NCBI RefSeq assembly: GCF_001536285.1
Contig: NZ_FAOZ01000012.1
Span: forward strand, 1 to 64,000
Direction of reading: 5' to 3'
DNA: 64,000 nt
Origin: Parafrankia irregularis
GTDB lineage: Bacteria > Actinomycetota > Actinomycetes > Frankiales > Frankiaceae
The position numbers were made by a program, and so were the translations under genes. Positions 61,968 to 64,000 of this stretch are shown one piece after another (position 1 is the stretch's first letter; each line of letters starts with the position of its first letter). A model generated the notes under the pieces. It was not told the DNA's origin. It was given only the letters and a program-made list of their open reading frames with translations, and ran no database searches.

Positions 61968-63311
61968 GTGGCGGAGTACGGGGATCGCGGTGGCACGGGG
62001 GCACCGCCGTGCTCGGTTCGTCCCGAGCTGGACTCGAAACCGGAGCCGGACCCGGAGCGTTGGCCTGGCCTGGAACCTGTGACCGAGCTGGAACCGGTGC
62101 CGGCGGCCGTGGCCGGGTTACTGGCGACTGCCCGCGGCTGCCTCGAAGTGGATGTCTGCTGGCTGTCCCGGCTGATCGGCGGGACCCAGGTGATCGAGGC
62201 CTGCAGTGGGGACGCGGCCTCGTTCGGCGTTCGCCCCGGCTCGACCGTCCGCTACGGCGACCGGCGGCACTCGCGCGGGCACACCGGCCACCGGCCCGCA
62301 CCGGCCGGTCAGACGGGGCCGAGCACAGGCACAGGCACGACGGTTGCCGAGGGTCAGGTCTCCGGGCGGCTCGGAGCGGGTTCGTACCTCGGGGTCCCGG
62401 TGGTGCTGGCGGACGGGCGACCGTACGGGATGCTGTGCTGCCTGAGCCACGACCGCGCCCTCACCGCACGTGGCCGCCAGGCGCGGTCCCTGATCCTGCT
62501 CGCCGGCGTGCTCGCCGAGTCGCTTTCCTGCCAGCGGCCGGACCTGGAGGCACGGCGCGGGCGGTTCCGGCAGCTGATCGACAACGGCGGTCCCCGGATG
62601 ACGTTCCAGCCGGTCTTCGAGCTGCCGTCGATGGACTGCATGGGAGCGGAGGCGCTGGCGCGGTTCCCCCCGGATTTCGGTGGCCCTGAGCGTTGCTTCG
62701 CGGAGGCCGCCGAGCTGGGTCTGGACCTCGCTCTCGAGGTGTCCGCGATCAGGGTGGCGCTGCGCGCCCTGCCACGGCTCGCACCCGAGTTCGGCCTCGG
62801 CATCAACGCGTCTCCGACCACGGTCGTCTCCGGGGAGATCGCCAAGGTGATCGCCGACGTCCCCGCCGAGCGCCTCGTTCTCGAGATCACCGAGCACGAC
62901 CGCATCGACGACTACCCGGCGATGGACCGCGCTCTCGATGTCCTGCGCCGGGAGGGTGTCCGGGTCGCCGTGGACGACGTCGGCCGCGGCTCCGCGGGCC
63001 TGCGTCACCTCGTACACCTGCGGCCGGACTTCATCAAGATGGACCGCTGCCTCACCCAGCACATCGACGTCGATCCGGCCCGACGCGCACTCGCGACCGC
63101 GCTCGTGAGCTTCGCGCGGGAGACCGACGGGCTGGTCCTCGCCGAAGGTGTCGAGACCGCCGCGGAGCTCGACGTGCTGATCGGCGCCGGCGTTCACCAG
63201 GCCCAGGGCCACTACCTCGCACCCCCGGGACCGCTCCCCCTACCCCCGAACGCCGATCAGACCCCTCCGGTGGCCAAGGCGTCACCGTCGGGCCCGGTCC
63301 GAGGATCGTAG
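61968..63311 (+). CDS. GAF-EAL domain cyclic-di-GMP phosphodiesterase
   Basis: The 447-aa protein has a GAF-like sensor (about 30-190; LLATARGCLEVDVCWLSRLIGG, GSYLGVPVVLADGRPYGMLCCL) and an EAL domain (200-430). The EAL domain contains MTFQPVFELPS, GAEALARF (EAL motif), LGINASPTT, LEITEHD, VAVDDVGRGSAGL, FIKMDR and LAEGVET. Key catalytic residues are present; DDVGRG replaces DDFGTG, a tolerated change. It should hydrolyse c-di-GMP to pGpG. GTG 61968 has GGAGGAGAGGG upstream; it is 117 bp after the TM protein and may be in the same operon. Confidence 0.9.
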   Translation: MAEYGDRGGTGAPPCSVRPELDSKPEPDPERWPGLEPVTELEPVPAAVAGLLATARGCLEVDVCWLSRLIGGTQVIEACSGDAASFGVRPGSTVRYGDRRHSRGHTGHRPAPAGQTGPSTGTGTTVAEGQVSGRLGAGSYLGVPVVLADGRPYGMLCCLSHDRALTARGRQARSLILLAGVLAESLSCQRPDLEARRGRFRQLIDNGGPRMTFQPVFELPSMDCMGAEALARFPPDFGGPERCFAEAAELGLDLALEVSAIRVALRALPRLAPEFGLGINASPTTVVSGEIAKVIADVPAERLVLEITEHDRIDDYPAMDRALDVLRREGVRVAVDDVGRGSAGLRHLVHLRPDFIKMDRCLTQHIDVDPARRALATALVSFARETDGLVLAEGVETAAELDVLIGAGVHQAQGHYLAPPGPLPLPPNADQTPPVAKASPSGPVRGS

Positions 63312-63435
63312 CGAGGAGAACGCTGCCTGCAGACCCATCCATCATCATCGTCGTCTCAGCCGAACGCAGCCCACTCAAGATCACAAACCAGGACGCCGGC
63401 GCCGCCCTGTGATCTGACCCGAAACCGGGCGGCTG

Positions 63436-63484
63436 GGCGTCTTTCCGCCCCGTACGGATCCCCCTCACCCCAGCGAAAGACGCC
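63436..63484. terminator. inverted repeat between convergent EAL and TIR genes
   Basis: GGCGTCTTTC (63436-63445) pairs perfectly with GAAAGACGCC (63475-63484) across a 29-nt loop. It lies 124 bp after the EAL stop and 51 bp after the TIR stop, so it can terminate both. The remaining 63312-63534 sequence holds no supported gene. Confidence 0.55.
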
Positions 63485-63534
63485 GGGTTGGGTGTCAGTT
63501 ACGAAGCGAGCGCAACTTCGGATTCCATGGTCGG

Positions 63535-64000
63535 TCAATTAGGGAAAGGCGGCGGCTCGGAGGGGCGATACCCGCCTTTGACCGACCGATCGATCTGCTG
63601 GGCCAGGTAGCTTCGGGCGCCCTCGACGTCCTTCTTGAACGGCACCAGGTCGATGTAGCGGATCCCGCCGAGCAGGCCATCGGGTTCGCATTCTTCGACC
63701 CTGACAGGGATCAGTCTGCGGTCCAGGCCACCGCGGTCTCGGTTGAACGCGGTTCTCCAGGAGGCCTGGACCATGTCCGACGTCAGATAGGCCTGCGACA
63801 GCACGACGATCATGCGTCTCGAGAACCTCAGGCCTTCGTCGAGTGCCCAGTAGTCGTTGATGCCCACGGGACGCCAGGCGTCGTAGCGGACCAGGTAACC
63901 GTTCTCCTGCAGGAACCCCGCGGTCCAGGCGCCCCACGCCTCGTCGGTGTTGAGCGCGGAGACGAAGAAGTCCCACTTGGTACCGTCCGACCGAACCGGG
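63535..64000 (-). CDS. TIR-domain protein, C-terminal part (runs off window)
   Basis: The last 155 residues of a TIR protein are present; the gene continues beyond the window. Residues match the C-terminal TIR domain of the protein at 46090-47622 almost throughout (KWDFFVSALNTDEAWGAW, FLQENGYLVRYDAW, MIVVLSQAYLTSDMVQASW, IPVRVEECEPDGLLGG). It probably also has EAD and cyclase-like domains upstream, which cannot be seen. The candidate catalytic Glu of the first copy (NEYW) is Asp here (NDYW). Convergent with the EAL gene. Confidence 0.85.
   Translation of the reverse strand, partial: PVRSDGTKWDFFVSALNTDEAWGAWTAGFLQENGYLVRYDAWRPVGINDYWALDEGLRFSRRMIVVLSQAYLTSDMVQASWRTAFNRDRGGLDRRLIPVRVEECEPDGLLGGIRYIDLVPFKKDVEGARSYLAQQIDRSVKGGYRPSEPPPFPN

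Overview
The window is GC-rich actinobacterial chromosomal DNA. Most genes start with ATG or GTG behind a GGAGG-type ribosome binding site, many start/stop codons overlap, and there are F420-type luciferase-like oxidoreductases, many acyl-CoA enzymes, several TetR regulators and an EAD-cyclase-TIR protein. This mixture suggests a soil or plant-associated Frankia/Pseudofrankia-like actinomycete. The genus is inferred from gene content; there is no rRNA gene to confirm it. No tRNA, rRNA or CRISPR array was found.

Left part (about 0.5-16.6 kb). After an alpha/beta hydrolase come two divergent acyl-CoA/carboxylate catabolic blocks. The minus-strand run (1459-9058) holds an amidohydrolase, SDR, phosphotransferase, LLM oxidoreductase, aldehyde dehydrogenase and acyl-CoA synthetase. 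The plus-strand run (9471-12824) holds an amidohydrolase and two acyl-CoA dehydrogenases. A decayed AAA ATPase/PD-(D/E)XK gene, a TetR/VOC pair and a multi-pass membrane protein follow. A matching lipid block lies at 40.1-45.9 kb (SMP-30 lactonase, acyl-CoA synthetase and LLM on the minus strand; SDR and thiolase on the plus strand). A shared GATGTCAAT-type element lies in control regions of both blocks.

Middle (16.8-32 kb). A TIM-barrel-like protein and a TetR gene diverge from a near-perfect 28-bp palindrome. They are followed by an HxlR/LUD pair, then an IclR regulator divergent from a molybdopterin oxidoreductase with two tandem SnoaL/NTF2-fold paralogues. Two response regulators, a large sensor kinase and an FtsX-type ABC exporter pair complete this part.

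Accessory region 1 (32.3-40 kb) carries a tightly coupled minus-strand operon: an OB-like/TM protein, a 1035-aa HerA/DUF87-like ATPase with two Cys-rich motifs, and two low-complexity proteins, one with three 38-aa repeats. Upstream is a protein with a six-cysteine tail, between two decayed IS6-type transposase fragments.

Accessory region 2 (46-64 kb) begins with an EAD-cyclase-TIR protein and ends with an inverted, diverged copy of its TIR domain that runs off the window. In between lie a lipoprotein, a secreted lipase, a TetR/aldo-keto reductase/winged-helix unit with three dyads, an HTH/MFS pair with a 25-bp palindrome, and an operon of WD40-KAP NTPase, substrate-binding-vWA protein, 2-TM protein and GAF-EAL phosphodiesterase. 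The HerA operon and the WD40-KAP/vWA operon are the best candidates for undescribed systems.
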